A stretch of DNA of 51,105 bases. Origin: Tannerellaceae bacterium. GTDB taxonomy: Bacteria > Bacteroidota > Bacteroidia > Bacteroidales > Tannerellaceae. The position numbers and the translations under genes are program-made. The stretch spans positions 1 to 51,105 of the forward strand of contig JAISBL010000041.1 of assembly GCA_031266215.1 (NCBI GenBank). Direction: 5' to 3'. Positions 18,122-26,859 of this stretch are shown here, one piece after another; position 1 is the first letter of the stretch; every line of letters starts with the position of its first letter. The notes under the pieces are model-generated. The model was not told the DNA's origin and made no database searches. It saw only the letters and a list, made by a program, of their open reading frames with translations.

Positions 18122-21100
18122 ATGATAAAACTTTATAAAAGGGATATTATGCCCTGCTTTAAATCTTTTAAACATCTTATCAGAGTTATGAAACTGACCC
18201 TCACCGCACTATTTATATGTATCACCGGGCTGTTTGCGACCGAAAGTAATTCGCAGACGGCGCGGGTAAACATTTCCATGCGGAATGTAAACACAGGAGA
18301 TATAATCGAAGAGATAGAGCGGCAGACAGATTACCTGTTCCTTTATGCCTCAGACGAGATCAACCCCGGTAAAAAAGTATCTGTCGAAGCAGACAACCAG
18401 ACAGTAGCGGAAGTTCTTTCCGGTTTATTTAAAGACACGAATATCATATACGCATTGGAAGGCACCAGCATTTTCCTGATGAAGAAAGAAGACCCTGTCG
18501 CCCATACTCAGCCGCAACAGACAAAAAGAACAATCAGGGGGAAAGTGACCGATGAACGGAATGAGCCGATTATCGGGGCCAACACAGTGGAAAAGGGCAC
18601 AATAAACGGCACAATAACGGATTATAACGGAGAGTTCAGCCTGAATGTTTCTCCTGACGCCACGATTACCGTTTCCTATATCGGATATAAAAACACGGAT
18701 ATAGCTGTGGGTAATGAGACGTACTACACTATCAGGCTGAAAGAAGACCTTGAAATACTGGATGAAGTGGTTGTGACAGCGCTCGGAATCCGGCGGGAAG
18801 AAAAAGCTCTGGGATATGCAGTACAGAAAATAAGCGGAGAGAGCCTGACCTCAGCCAAAGGCGTTGATCTGTCAGGTATGCTGACAGGACAGATTGCCGG
18901 ACTGAATGTCTTAAACACTACCGAATTCAATGAAAATAACGAGATTAAACTCCGTGGTGAAAACACCCTGCTGATCATTGACGGTATCCCCAGCGAGAAT
19001 ATGTCTCTCTCAAATATCGCTTCAGATGATATAGAATCGATTGACGTGCTGAAAGGTCCGACAGCAACCGCCCTTTACGGCGCGATGGGTAAAAACGGCG
19101 CAATAATGATTACTACCAAAAAGGGCGGCAAAAACGAGGGACTGGACATTAGCGTTAACAGCAATACCATGTTTTTCGCCGGTTACCTGGCATTCCCTGA
19201 GGCCCAGTCTTCATACAGCTATGGGTTCGGAGGGAAATACGACGACGTCAGCGGATATGTCTGGGGAGACAAACTGGATATTGGCCGCAGTGCGATTATG
19301 TGGGATCCCCATAGCTATGAGAAAAGGGAGCAGGAATTGATTTCCAAAGGGAAAGACAACTTCCGTAATTTCCTTGAATTCAGTATGGTCACAAACAACA
19401 ATGTCAGTGTATCCCAAAAAGGGAAATACGGCTCTTTCCGTACCTCGCTGACACATATCTATAATAAAGGACAGTATCCGAACCAGAAGCTGAACAGTTT
19501 CAACTACTATGTCGGGGGAGAGATGAACCTCGGCAATTTTAAACTGGACGCGGCGGCAGGCATTAACAAGAGGGTTTCTCCGAATGACTTCGGAGCCGGT
19601 TATTACAGTTCGAGCTACATATATGATATGGTCGTCTGGGGCGGTACGGAGTATGATATCCGCGATTATAAAAATAACTACTGGATCAGAGGGCAGGAAA
19701 ATATCCAGCAGAACTGGTATGACAAAAGCTGGTACGACAACCCTTATTTTAAAGCGTATGAAGTACTCAAACCAACCGATAAAACGACCATGAACGCTTA
19801 CCTCAACGGGAGTTATCAGGTCAACTCATGGCTTAAAGCCATGCTGCGGGCAGGGATGGATACTTATATAAACCAGGAAGAAAACAGAAACGCGATCAGC
19901 GCAAACTACTCCTGGGATAAGAAAGGGTACTTCTCTACAAGCGCTTCTACAGGATATAGTATCAATTCGGATGCTATGCTGATGGCGGATAAAACATGGG
20001 GTATGTTCAACCTCAACATACTGGGAGGTGCAAACCTGTATTACTGGAAATCCAATAATCAGTATATCCGTACCGCAGGGGGAATTACCATACCGGGCTT
20101 TTATTCGATACACGCATCGGTAAATCCCGTCCAGACTCCTTATAGTTTCGACGGTAACTCGAATGTCATGAAGCAGAAGCAGGTCAACAGTCTGTATGGG
20201 AAACTGTCCTTATCCTGGGCAAGTACTTATTTTATTGATATTACCGGGAGAAATGACTGGTCGTCTACGCTCACGACAGAAAACCGTTCTTACTTTTATC
20301 CTTCCGTGGCAGGCAGTGTCGTTCTGTCGGAAATCGTCAGACTGCCTGCTTTCTGGGATTTCTGGAAAATCCGCGGCTCATGGACTATGACAAAGCAGGA
20401 CGCCAATGTGTATGCAAACAACAACGTATACGCTGTGGAAGCAAATAAATGGAACGGACTGGGCACTGCAAGTTTCCCGAACACGATTATCGGCAACAAT
20501 ATTTCCCCTAAAAAAGCAGAGACCATAGAAGCGGGGACCGGCGTCAATTTCTTTAAAAACAGGCTTTATGCCGACTTCGCTTACTTCCGTAAAGTCGATT
20601 CCGACTTTATCATTAACGGAGGAGTAAGCCAGGCCACAGGTTTCAGCTCCATTCAGACAAATTCGGAAGAAGAGCTGCTCCGCAGGGGGTTCGAACTGAC
20701 AGTGGGAGGTACGCCTGTAAAGACTTCGGATTTCCAGTGGGATATCCTCACCAACTGGGCGCGCGACGTTTATACCTATAAAAAGCTCGACCCTGATCAT
20801 TCTACCAATAAACCCTGGATTTATGAAGGCGCCCGGTGGGACTGGTTCGAGTTATACGATTGGGAAAGAGATACCGAAGGCAACATTGTACACAACGGTG
20901 GAATGCCGGTGCAACAGTCGTTCGTGTCAAAGAGAGGGAATACCCGTCCGGACTTAATCTGGGGTATCACAAACAGTTTGCGTTATAAGCAGTTCACCCT
21001 CAGCTTCTCCTTTGACGGGCGCGTAGGCGGGATGTCGTTCTCGCGGACTGTACAGACCATGCTGTCATCCGGTTCGCATATCGACACCGACACGCAATGG

Positions 21101-21541
21101 CGGTACGACGAAGTTGTCGACGGAAAGATCAATTATATCGCTCCCGGTGTAAAAATCGTCTCCGGTGAAGTAAAAAGGGACGCCGAAGGTAATATACTGG
21201 AAGACACCCGGCAGTTTGCGCCTAACGATGTGCCTGTATCCTATCAGGCCTATATCCTGCGTTTTAACGACGGTGCGAGCAGGCCTAAATGGCAGAATGT
21301 ATTCGATGAGACCTTTGTCAAACTAAGAAACCTCTCGGTCACTTACCATCTGCCGGCGGATATTACCAATAAACTAAGATTGAAGGATGCGTCGATCGGT
21401 CTTACCGGCCAAAATCTTCTGCTCTGGACAAAGGAGTATAAAATGTCTGACCCCGACAAAGGGGGCGACAGTTATGGTTACGAAAATTTAAGTTCCCCCT
21501 CACAAAGGTATCTGGGGGTAAACTTCAGGTTCAATTTTTAA
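18122..21541 (+). CDS. SusC-family TonB-dependent receptor with STN signalling domain
   Basis: 1139 residues. ATGs at 18152 and 18191 are alternative starts; the signal peptide itself is MKLTLTALFICITGLFATES. After it come an STN domain (about 45-125), which talks to the FecR protein, a carboxypeptidase-regulatory-like domain (IRGKVTDERNEPIIGAN, about 137-220), the plug (LRGENTLLIIDGIP, then DIESIDVLKGPTATALYG) and a 22-strand barrel ending in RYLGVNFRFNF with a terminal Phe. It imports a ligand captured by the SusD partner, driven by TonB. The STN domain plus the fecR gene imply transcriptional autoinduction by substrate. The substrate is unknown. Confidence 0.95.
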   Translation: MIKLYKRDIMPCFKSFKHLIRVMKLTLTALFICITGLFATESNSQTARVNISMRNVNTGDIIEEIERQTDYLFLYASDEINPGKKVSVEADNQTVAEVLSGLFKDTNIIYALEGTSIFLMKKEDPVAHTQPQQTKRTIRGKVTDERNEPIIGANTVEKGTINGTITDYNGEFSLNVSPDATITVSYIGYKNTDIAVGNETYYTIRLKEDLEILDEVVVTALGIRREEKALGYAVQKISGESLTSAKGVDLSGMLTGQIAGLNVLNTTEFNENNEIKLRGENTLLIIDGIPSENMSLSNIASDDIESIDVLKGPTATALYGAMGKNGAIMITTKKGGKNEGLDISVNSNTMFFAGYLAFPEAQSSYSYGFGGKYDDVSGYVWGDKLDIGRSAIMWDPHSYEKREQELISKGKDNFRNFLEFSMVTNNNVSVSQKGKYGSFRTSLTHIYNKGQYPNQKLNSFNYYVGGEMNLGNFKLDAAAGINKRVSPNDFGAGYYSSSYIYDMVVWGGTEYDIRDYKNNYWIRGQENIQQNWYDKSWYDNPYFKAYEVLKPTDKTTMNAYLNGSYQVNSWLKAMLRAGMDTYINQEENRNAISANYSWDKKGYFSTSASTGYSINSDAMLMADKTWGMFNLNILGGANLYYWKSNNQYIRTAGGITIPGFYSIHASVNPVQTPYSFDGNSNVMKQKQVNSLYGKLSLSWASTYFIDITGRNDWSSTLTTENRSYFYPSVAGSVVLSEIVRLPAFWDFWKIRGSWTMTKQDANVYANNNVYAVEANKWNGLGTASFPNTIIGNNISPKKAETIEAGTGVNFFKNRLYADFAYFRKVDSDFIINGGVSQATGFSSIQTNSEEELLRRGFELTVGGTPVKTSDFQWDILTNWARDVYTYKKLDPDHSTNKPWIYEGARWDWFELYDWERDTEGNIVHNGGMPVQQSFVSKRGNTRPDLIWGITNSLRYKQFTLSFSFDGRVGGMSFSRTVQTMLSSGSHIDTDTQWRYDEVVDGKINYIAPGVKIVSGEVKRDAEGNILEDTRQFAPNDVPVSYQAYILRFNDGASRPKWQNVFDETFVKLRNLSVTYHLPADITNKLRLKDASIGLTGQNLLLWTKEYKMSDPDKGGDSYGYENLSSPSQRYLGVNFRFNF

Positions 21542-21553
21542 TATATACACAGT

Positions 21554-23113
21554 ATGAATGCAATTATAAAGAGAGTAAACTATATACTGCTGACCGGCTT
21601 GTTAATGATAGGCCCCGGCCTGGGATGTACGTCAGGCTTCGATGATATGAATACGAACCCCAACCGGCCGACAACCGTTACATCCGCCATGCTGGCAACC
21701 AAAGTGATACTGGGCGTCATCCCCTCATCAGGCGTGTGGAACAGCGAGTTCTTAAGTAAACGGCTTATTTCGGGAGAAGGGATCGACTTATACCAGTATA
21801 ACAGTCTTGGCAAGGGAGACTTTGGTCTGCTCGAACAGTTGACCAATGCAGGTAAAATGGTTGAATTAGCTTCCGAAACAGACCTGGCGGCCTACACCGG
21901 GCTTTATTACTTTATGAAAGGATGGGCTTTTTACCGTACAACGCTCTATGTGGGAGATATACCTTACTCCGAAGCACTGGATGTAAACAGGTACAGCCAT
22001 CCGAAATATGATGAACAGAAGGATGTTTTCAAAGGGATATTGGCAGACCTGGAGCAGGCGGACAATTATTTTGCGCAGGCGGAACCTTTCGCCGGCGACC
22101 CGTTCTATAACGGCGATCCCGCCTTATGGCGGAAAGCGACTAATGTCTTACGCCTTAAAGTGCTTATGTCTCTTCAGAGAAGGGCGGATGATACTCCTGA
22201 GTTACAGGTGAAACAAACATTCGCCCAGATTGCAGGCGGGGGAAATCTGTTCACCGGAAACAGGGATAACCTCCAGGTAGTTTATTCAAATGTCGCCGGA
22301 CAAGAGAACCCTTTACATGTCAATAACTGGAGGGCTATAGTGAATTATGCCGGAAGTACGACGATGATAGAACCGTTAAAAGCGTACGACGACTATCGTC
22401 TTTTTTACTATTTCGCCCCGATGCAGGCATTGACCGACCCTCTCTACCTGCCTGAAGGTGAGTCTTTACTTGAAGGAAATGACCCTGACGCCTACCGGGG
22501 CCTTGACCCTACTGCTTCTCTTGGTGATATTTACGGTAAAATATCTGTCAAGATGTTTAACCGGATAAACGATATTTACCGTAATAGCTTCGAAGGGATT
22601 CCTTTTATCCGCCTGGGTTATGCCGATATGAATTTCATCCTTGCCGAAGCGGCCGAGCGGGGCTGGATCGATAGTCCGGCAAAAGCATATTACGAAGAGG
22701 GTATCCGGGCGTCTTTCGACTTTGTCAGGGGCGCTGTGCCTGATGAACAGGCCTATACACAGGGGATGCGTATCACGGATGAATACATTGACTCTTATAT
22801 CAGGAGCGAACAGACAGCCTACAAAACATCCGGCTCTTCTGACGAACGTATCAGGCAGATATGCACACAGTCTTATTTTGCCTCATTCCTGCATCTCCAG
22901 TGGGACAGCTACTTTGAATACCGCAGAACGAAGTATCCTGAGCTTCCCGTCAATCCGGAAACCAACCAGAACGATCAGACGGACAAAATCCCTATGAGAT
23001 GGTTATATCCGCAGGGCGAAATAAACTACAATAAGGAACAAATGGATATTGCTCTGCAACGTCAGTGGGAAGGGATAGACAATATCAATAATCTTATGTG
23101 GATACTCCGGTAA
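21554..23113 (+). CDS. SusD/RagB-family nutrient-binding lipoprotein
   Basis: 519 residues with a lipoprotein signal (GPGLGC near residue 25) and the opening FDDMNTNPNRPT, typical of the SusD_2-like subfamily (PF12771). TPR-like helices follow (YYFMKGWAFYRTTLYVGDIP, YADMNFILAEAAERGW). It lies 12 bp after susC, so the two form the standard cell-surface pair: SusD is the lid that binds substrate over the SusC barrel. A hairpin follows at 23122-23167. Confidence 0.93.
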   Translation: MNAIIKRVNYILLTGLLMIGPGLGCTSGFDDMNTNPNRPTTVTSAMLATKVILGVIPSSGVWNSEFLSKRLISGEGIDLYQYNSLGKGDFGLLEQLTNAGKMVELASETDLAAYTGLYYFMKGWAFYRTTLYVGDIPYSEALDVNRYSHPKYDEQKDVFKGILADLEQADNYFAQAEPFAGDPFYNGDPALWRKATNVLRLKVLMSLQRRADDTPELQVKQTFAQIAGGGNLFTGNRDNLQVVYSNVAGQENPLHVNNWRAIVNYAGSTTMIEPLKAYDDYRLFYYFAPMQALTDPLYLPEGESLLEGNDPDAYRGLDPTASLGDIYGKISVKMFNRINDIYRNSFEGIPFIRLGYADMNFILAEAAERGWIDSPAKAYYEEGIRASFDFVRGAVPDEQAYTQGMRITDEYIDSYIRSEQTAYKTSGSSDERIRQICTQSYFASFLHLQWDSYFEYRRTKYPELPVNPETNQNDQTDKIPMRWLYPQGEINYNKEQMDIALQRQWEGIDNINNLMWILR

Positions 23114-23121
23114 AGTGAAGG

Positions 23122-23167
23122 CGGCACGCTAACGTTGGTAATGGCGCTAAGCTAACGTTAGCCGCCC
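23122..23167 (+). terminator. Hairpin after susD
   Basis: An imperfect stem pairs GGCGGCACGCTAACGTT with AACGTTAGCCGCC, leaving a small bulge. No T tract follows, so it may attenuate transcription or protect the susCD message rather than fully terminate. Confidence 0.45.
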
Positions 23168-23253
23168 GGATCATATATAATGAAATCAATTGCCTGAAAA
23201 GTGAGGGCGGATGTAAATTATTTGTTCAATAACAGGCTTTAGATTTTAAAAGG

Positions 23254-23559
23254 ATGGCAGATAAAGAGCAAATTCCCTTTAGGGAAGCCATAATTCCTCT
23301 TAAGGAACCTGTAATTCCTTTTAGGGAACCAGCAATTCCTTTTAGGGAAACAACAATTCCTTTTAGGGAATCAGTAATTCCTTCTAGGGAATCGTCAATT
23401 CCCTTTAGGGAATCAGCAATTCCTTTTAGGGAATCTATAATTCCTTCTAGGGAATCCTCAATTCCTTCTAGGGAATCGTCAATTCCCTTTAAGGAATTTG
23501 TAATTCTCTTTGCGGTTGATTTTCTTATATCTCTTTTTTGCTTTCTTATCCTGAACTAA
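23254..23559 (+). CDS. Possible small membrane protein encoded across palindrome array B
   Basis: An open frame of 101 residues: MADKEQ, then eleven copies of a 7-residue unit (consensus IPFRESx), then a hydrophobic tail of about 18 residues (FVILFAVDFLISLF and onward) that could span the membrane. AAAAGG precedes the ATG. The frame stays open because the DNA period of 21 bp is seven codons, and array A shows the same effect with less protein-like results, so this may be accidental. The hydrophobic tail and the start context are the only points in favour of translation. Confidence 0.25.
   Translation: MADKEQIPFREAIIPLKEPVIPFREPAIPFRETTIPFRESVIPSRESSIPFRESAIPFRESIIPSRESSIPSRESSIPFKEFVILFAVDFLISLFCFLILN
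23271..23516. repeat. Palindrome array B: 12 units of 21 bp, core TTCCC-N4-GGGAA
   Basis: AATTCC begins every 21 bp at 23271, 23292, 23313, 23334, 23355, 23376, 23397, 23418, 23439, 23460, 23481 and (degenerate) 23502. Each core is a 14-bp inverted repeat such as TTCCCTTTAGGGAA, followed by a 5-7 bp variable linker. The second unit has TTCCT-CTTA-AGGAA, in which both arms changed and remain complementary. It lies between susD and the LamG/phosphodiesterase gene. Confidence 0.9.
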
Positions 23560-23616
23560 GGCTTTTACCGGCCACTACTGATGCTATTACTATTATCCGA
23601 TTAAATTCCGACAAAT

Positions 23617-25665
23617 ATGAAATACGAAAATCTGCTTTCTTCTTTCCTGTATTTTACCATATTACTTATGTACCCTGCCATCGCCGGGGCGCAGACTAAC
23701 AGGGCGGCCTGTCTTGACGGGAAAGAGAACAACCTCTGCACAGGCATGGGGATTATTGACGGGCCGTGGACGCTTGAAGCATGGATCAGGCGCGATGAAA
23801 ACTCACGGAAAGAGATTGAAGTCATTTTCGGGGGCGGTGAATACAGCGACCTTCGGTATGCCGACAATCTGCCGCTTGTGATACGGAACGGACGGCTTCA
23901 CAGTACGCAGGCCAATCTGTGGTCGGCTTCTGTACTGGATAACGAATGGCATCATGTAGCGCTGGCCTGCGACTATTCACATATGTACCTTTATCTCGAC
24001 GGCAGCCTGGAAGACAGTAAAAAGATCACCCGCTCCATCGTAGTCGGGGCGCTTGGCATTAACATGAAAGCCGGTATGGCGTTTGCCGGATTGCTGGATG
24101 AAGTGCGTATATGGCAAAGCGCTTTGTCCCTCCACACTCTCAGGGAATGGATGTGTAAACCCATAGCCCCCTTGCACCCCGGGTTCAAAACACTGAAAGG
24201 ATATTATAATTTCGACGAAGAGGCCGGAAGCGTCTTTATCAACAGGGTGGGAAAAGGTATCCAGCCCTTCCATATCCGTAATTACCGCGTCAATTATTAC
24301 AGCAATGCCCCCTGTGTCAGAACCGTACCCAACGATAACAACCGGTTCGCTGTAACCCCGCAACAGGAACTGTTTAATGCCGTGGTCATCGAAAGCGAAT
24401 GGGATACTGACCAGGGAACTATCGGAGATCCAATATTAAAACTCAGAATAATTGTCTCCGGGCAAAACAATCCCCTCAGCCTGACGGCATTAAAGCTTGA
24501 CCTGTCCGAAACATCCAGTCTGGGCGACATATCACAAATACATATTTACAGCACAGGCGATAAAGCCCGTTCGGCCGTCAGGCGCGAATTATTCGGCGGA
24601 GGGCGCAAACCGGAGAAAATAATGGAATTTAAAAGTGAAGAAGGTGCATTTACCCTCCATCCGGGTGTAAACTATTTCCTTGTAACAGCCGATATAAAGG
24701 AAAAAGCAGCGCCCGGCAATCGGATCAAAATAAAAGTGCCGTCATTTTCGCTCGATTATGCTCCTCACATTCCTGAAACATCCGGCGATAATCCGGCCAA
24801 AGTCATCACGCCCAAAGGAAAGAACTATCTTAAACAGTTGGACTGGAATATATGGCATGCCGGCAGACATCTGGCGGAAAACGGCGTAGACCGGATCATA
24901 GACCTGATACGCGCCGCCGATGCTGATATCGTAACCATGCAGGAAGCCTACGGCAGCCAGAAGGTGATCGCCGAATCTCTCGGCTACCATCTGCAAACCG
25001 CTTCGCAGAAGGATAACCTCGCGCTTTTCAGCCGTTATCCCATCCGGGAACTTCCCGCTACGGAAAGCTTAAAGTCCAATCCGGGAGTTATCGTACTGCC
25101 CGGCGGGCATGAAGTTTTAGTAAACTGCTGTTGGTTACGTTACTCCTACAATCCCGAATATACCGGTAACTATCCCGACGAGGGGCATGATCCCGGCATA
25201 TGGGTGGCGGAGGATTCTATACGTCCGCTAATCGATATCCGCAATATCATTGAAAAAGATACCCGTTCGCATCTCCGGCCGGGCATGTCGGCGATCATTG
25301 CCGGTGATTTCAATTCCTGTTCCCATCTTGACTGGACTGCAGGAGCCTCTTCGTTCCATTACGGTTATGGCCCTGTACCTTTCCCCGTCTCAAGGTTCAT
25401 GCAGGAAGAGGGGTTTAAAGACAGTTTCCGTGAGTTGCACCCGGACGAAACCCTGCGGCCCGAAGGTACATTCGCAGTAATATATAACCAGTTACAGTAC
25501 AACCGGATCGACTTCATTTATTATAAGAGCGATAAGATAAAAGCTGTAAACTCCAGGATTATCCGCACCCCCCACGAGATTGACGACGTATGGGCGTCAG
25601 ATCATGCGGCCGTGATGACGACGTTTGAAATTTCCGGGGCTTTAAATCCGCTAAAGAATAAGTAG
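23617..25665 (+). CDS. Secreted LamG / BNR_assoc_N-like / endonuclease-exonuclease-phosphatase protein
   Basis: 682 residues with a signal peptide (cut near residue 26, AGAQ). Three parts follow: a LamG/concanavalin-like lectin fold (about 30-225; WTLEAWIRRDE, DNEWHHVALACDYSHMYLYL, LLDEVRIWQSAL); a beta domain (about 255-385) resembling the N-terminal domain associated with BNR neuraminidases (DISQIHIYSTGD, HPGVNYFLVTADI); and an EEP phosphodiesterase domain (about 405-675) with N411, catalytic E443 (TMQEAYG), D564 and N566 (AGDFNS) and D662/H663 (WASDHAAV). All key metal and acid-base residues are present. It probably cleaves a phosphodiester or phosphomonoester at the surface, for example nucleic acid, phospholipid or inositol phosphate, and feeds SusCD; the substrate is inference. 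Confidence 0.85.
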   Translation: MKYENLLSSFLYFTILLMYPAIAGAQTNRAACLDGKENNLCTGMGIIDGPWTLEAWIRRDENSRKEIEVIFGGGEYSDLRYADNLPLVIRNGRLHSTQANLWSASVLDNEWHHVALACDYSHMYLYLDGSLEDSKKITRSIVVGALGINMKAGMAFAGLLDEVRIWQSALSLHTLREWMCKPIAPLHPGFKTLKGYYNFDEEAGSVFINRVGKGIQPFHIRNYRVNYYSNAPCVRTVPNDNNRFAVTPQQELFNAVVIESEWDTDQGTIGDPILKLRIIVSGQNNPLSLTALKLDLSETSSLGDISQIHIYSTGDKARSAVRRELFGGGRKPEKIMEFKSEEGAFTLHPGVNYFLVTADIKEKAAPGNRIKIKVPSFSLDYAPHIPETSGDNPAKVITPKGKNYLKQLDWNIWHAGRHLAENGVDRIIDLIRAADADIVTMQEAYGSQKVIAESLGYHLQTASQKDNLALFSRYPIRELPATESLKSNPGVIVLPGGHEVLVNCCWLRYSYNPEYTGNYPDEGHDPGIWVAEDSIRPLIDIRNIIEKDTRSHLRPGMSAIIAGDFNSCSHLDWTAGASSFHYGYGPVPFPVSRFMQEEGFKDSFRELHPDETLRPEGTFAVIYNQLQYNRIDFIYYKSDKIKAVNSRIIRTPHEIDDVWASDHAAVMTTFEISGALNPLKNK

Positions 25666-25668
25666 CAT

Positions 25669-26214
25669 TTATCCGAAAAGAAAGACCAGCAGCGGCAAAT
25701 AATCTTTCAGACTTACCCTTAATGCTTTTAACGACCTTGTGATATGGTATTCCACAGCCTTGGGCGTTATTCCTTTCCTGAGGGATATCTCTTTGACGGA
25801 TAATCCGTCGAAGCGGCTCATTTCGAAGATTGCCCGTGTCTGCTCAGGCAGCGACGTCAGTGTTTTTTGTATAATTTCCTTTACCTCTGAAGAGAAGATA
25901 TCTTCCGGATTACAGGCTTCCAGTGTAGAGATGCGTATTGACAGTTCTCTCCGGCAGGTCTCCGCAAGTCCTTCTTCGACAGTCTGGCGCATCACTTCCC
26001 GGCGAAGGTGGTCTAAAGATTTATTCTTCAGCAAAGTGAGAAGGAGGGATTGCGGGTATTCAATCTTTTTCTCCTGCATCATTTTCCATAGCTTAACCAG
26101 CGATTCGGATACAATATCTTCCGCTATCATACGGTCCTGAACGTACGCCTTTGCAAACGTAAAAGACTTTTTATACCACGTATTGTACAGCTCCTGGAAA
26201 TCTGTGGAATTCAT
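25669..26214 (-). CDS. ECF-type RNA polymerase sigma factor
   Basis: 181 residues from the ATG at 26214 (MNSTDFQELYNTWYKKSFTF). The frame runs open upstream to 26556, but that extension is Arg-rich, unlike any sigma factor, and lies beyond a -7 box at 26219-26226. Region 2 is FAKAYVQDRMIAEDIVSESL followed by VKLWK; region 4 is LPEQTRAIFEMSRFDGLSVK, then EISLRKGITPKAVEYHITRS. It is the Bacteroidales SusC-linked ECF type. It is convergent with the LamG/phosphodiesterase gene (3 bp apart) and is the probable partner of the FecR protein 8 kb away. Confidence 0.92.
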   Translation of the reverse strand: MNSTDFQELYNTWYKKSFTFAKAYVQDRMIAEDIVSESLVKLWKMMQEKKIEYPQSLLLTLLKNKSLDHLRREVMRQTVEEGLAETCRRELSIRISTLEACNPEDIFSSEVKEIIQKTLTSLPEQTRAIFEMSRFDGLSVKEISLRKGITPKAVEYHITRSLKALRVSLKDYLPLLVFLFG

Positions 26215-26218
26215 TTTC

Positions 26219-26226
26219 CAAAGATA
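26219..26226 (-). promoter_or_regulatory. -7 box (TATCTTTG) of the ECF sigma gene
   Basis: On the minus strand TATCTTTG ends only 4 bp before the ATG at 26214. If used, the mRNA would be leaderless or nearly so. No -33 box is visible at the standard spacing. Confidence 0.45.
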
Positions 26227-26354
26227 ATTAATTCCGTAGTTTACCACCGAAGGAGGCGGGCAAATAACTTTGATGCCGGATGTTCGGCAAGGCGTCAGGG
26301 GTGTGTTTATACCGCCCGGCTGTCTCCGGCGGGCATGGATGTTTGTTAAACGGA

Positions 26355-26663
26355 TTAATCTTTTCCCGGATATTTCTTTTTGGGGTTTTGGGGAAACCAT
26401 CCCTTTAAAACACGTTCTTTCTGTTCGAATAATTCTTTGATCGCCCAGAACGAAGAGAAAGCGAAAACTCCGCAGACGGCAGAGACAAAGACGTTGTTTA
26501 TCAGGGCGGAGACGGCGACTCCGGCGATCCCCCACACGAGGAATATCCACCAGCATCCGGTTCCCCAGTAATACTCAGCCTTTATAACCAGTGGATGAAA
26601 CAGGCCTATGATCAGAAATGTAGTGATACCTATTAATAAACCTTCGAAATGTATAAGTTCCAT
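26355..26663 (-). CDS. DUF4491 family membrane protein
   Basis: 102 residues. The sequence HFEGLLIGITTFLIIGLFHP, then VIKAEYYWGTGCWWIFLVWG and a C-terminal ELFEQKERVLKGWFPQNPKK, is characteristic of DUF4491, a small Bacteroidales family with three membrane helices (about 6-25, 35-55 and 58-78) and a cytoplasmic basic tail. Its function is unknown. It appears to be a single gene between the sigma factor and mutS2. Confidence 0.9.
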   Translation of the reverse strand: MELIHFEGLLIGITTFLIIGLFHPLVIKAEYYWGTGCWWIFLVWGIAGVAVSALINNVFVSAVCGVFAFSSFWAIKELFEQKERVLKGWFPQNPKKKYPGKD

Positions 26664-26777
26664 ATATCTTTACTTTTATTTGGCGGAACAAATGTAGATT
26701 AAAATCGCGGACTGCCATTCCGCCTGTTAACAAAAAAGATTGCCGGCAACCGCCAAGGGACGATAAGTCAGCTATTA

Positions 26778-26840
26778 AGGGCCTGTTCAAACTTTAAATC
26801 AGGAAAATATCAGGAGTGCTTCCTCAGCTCCATGTAAATG
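26778..26840 (-). repeat. Dispersed intergenic repeat, copy 2
   Basis: Read on the minus strand this matches the copy at 362-424, sharing ATATTTTCCTG, TTTAAA and AACAGGCCCT. It lies in the 196-bp gap between DUF4491 and mutS2. It also sits just downstream of the mutS2 stop and could include its transcript end. Confidence 0.55.
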
Positions 26841-26859
26841 CGTTTATTTTCAGGTAACC

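Noticed and set aside
26215-26556. N-terminal extension of the ECF sigma factor
   Set aside because: The added residues are Arg/Leu-rich and unlike any sigma factor, and the family N-terminus begins at the ATG at 26214.
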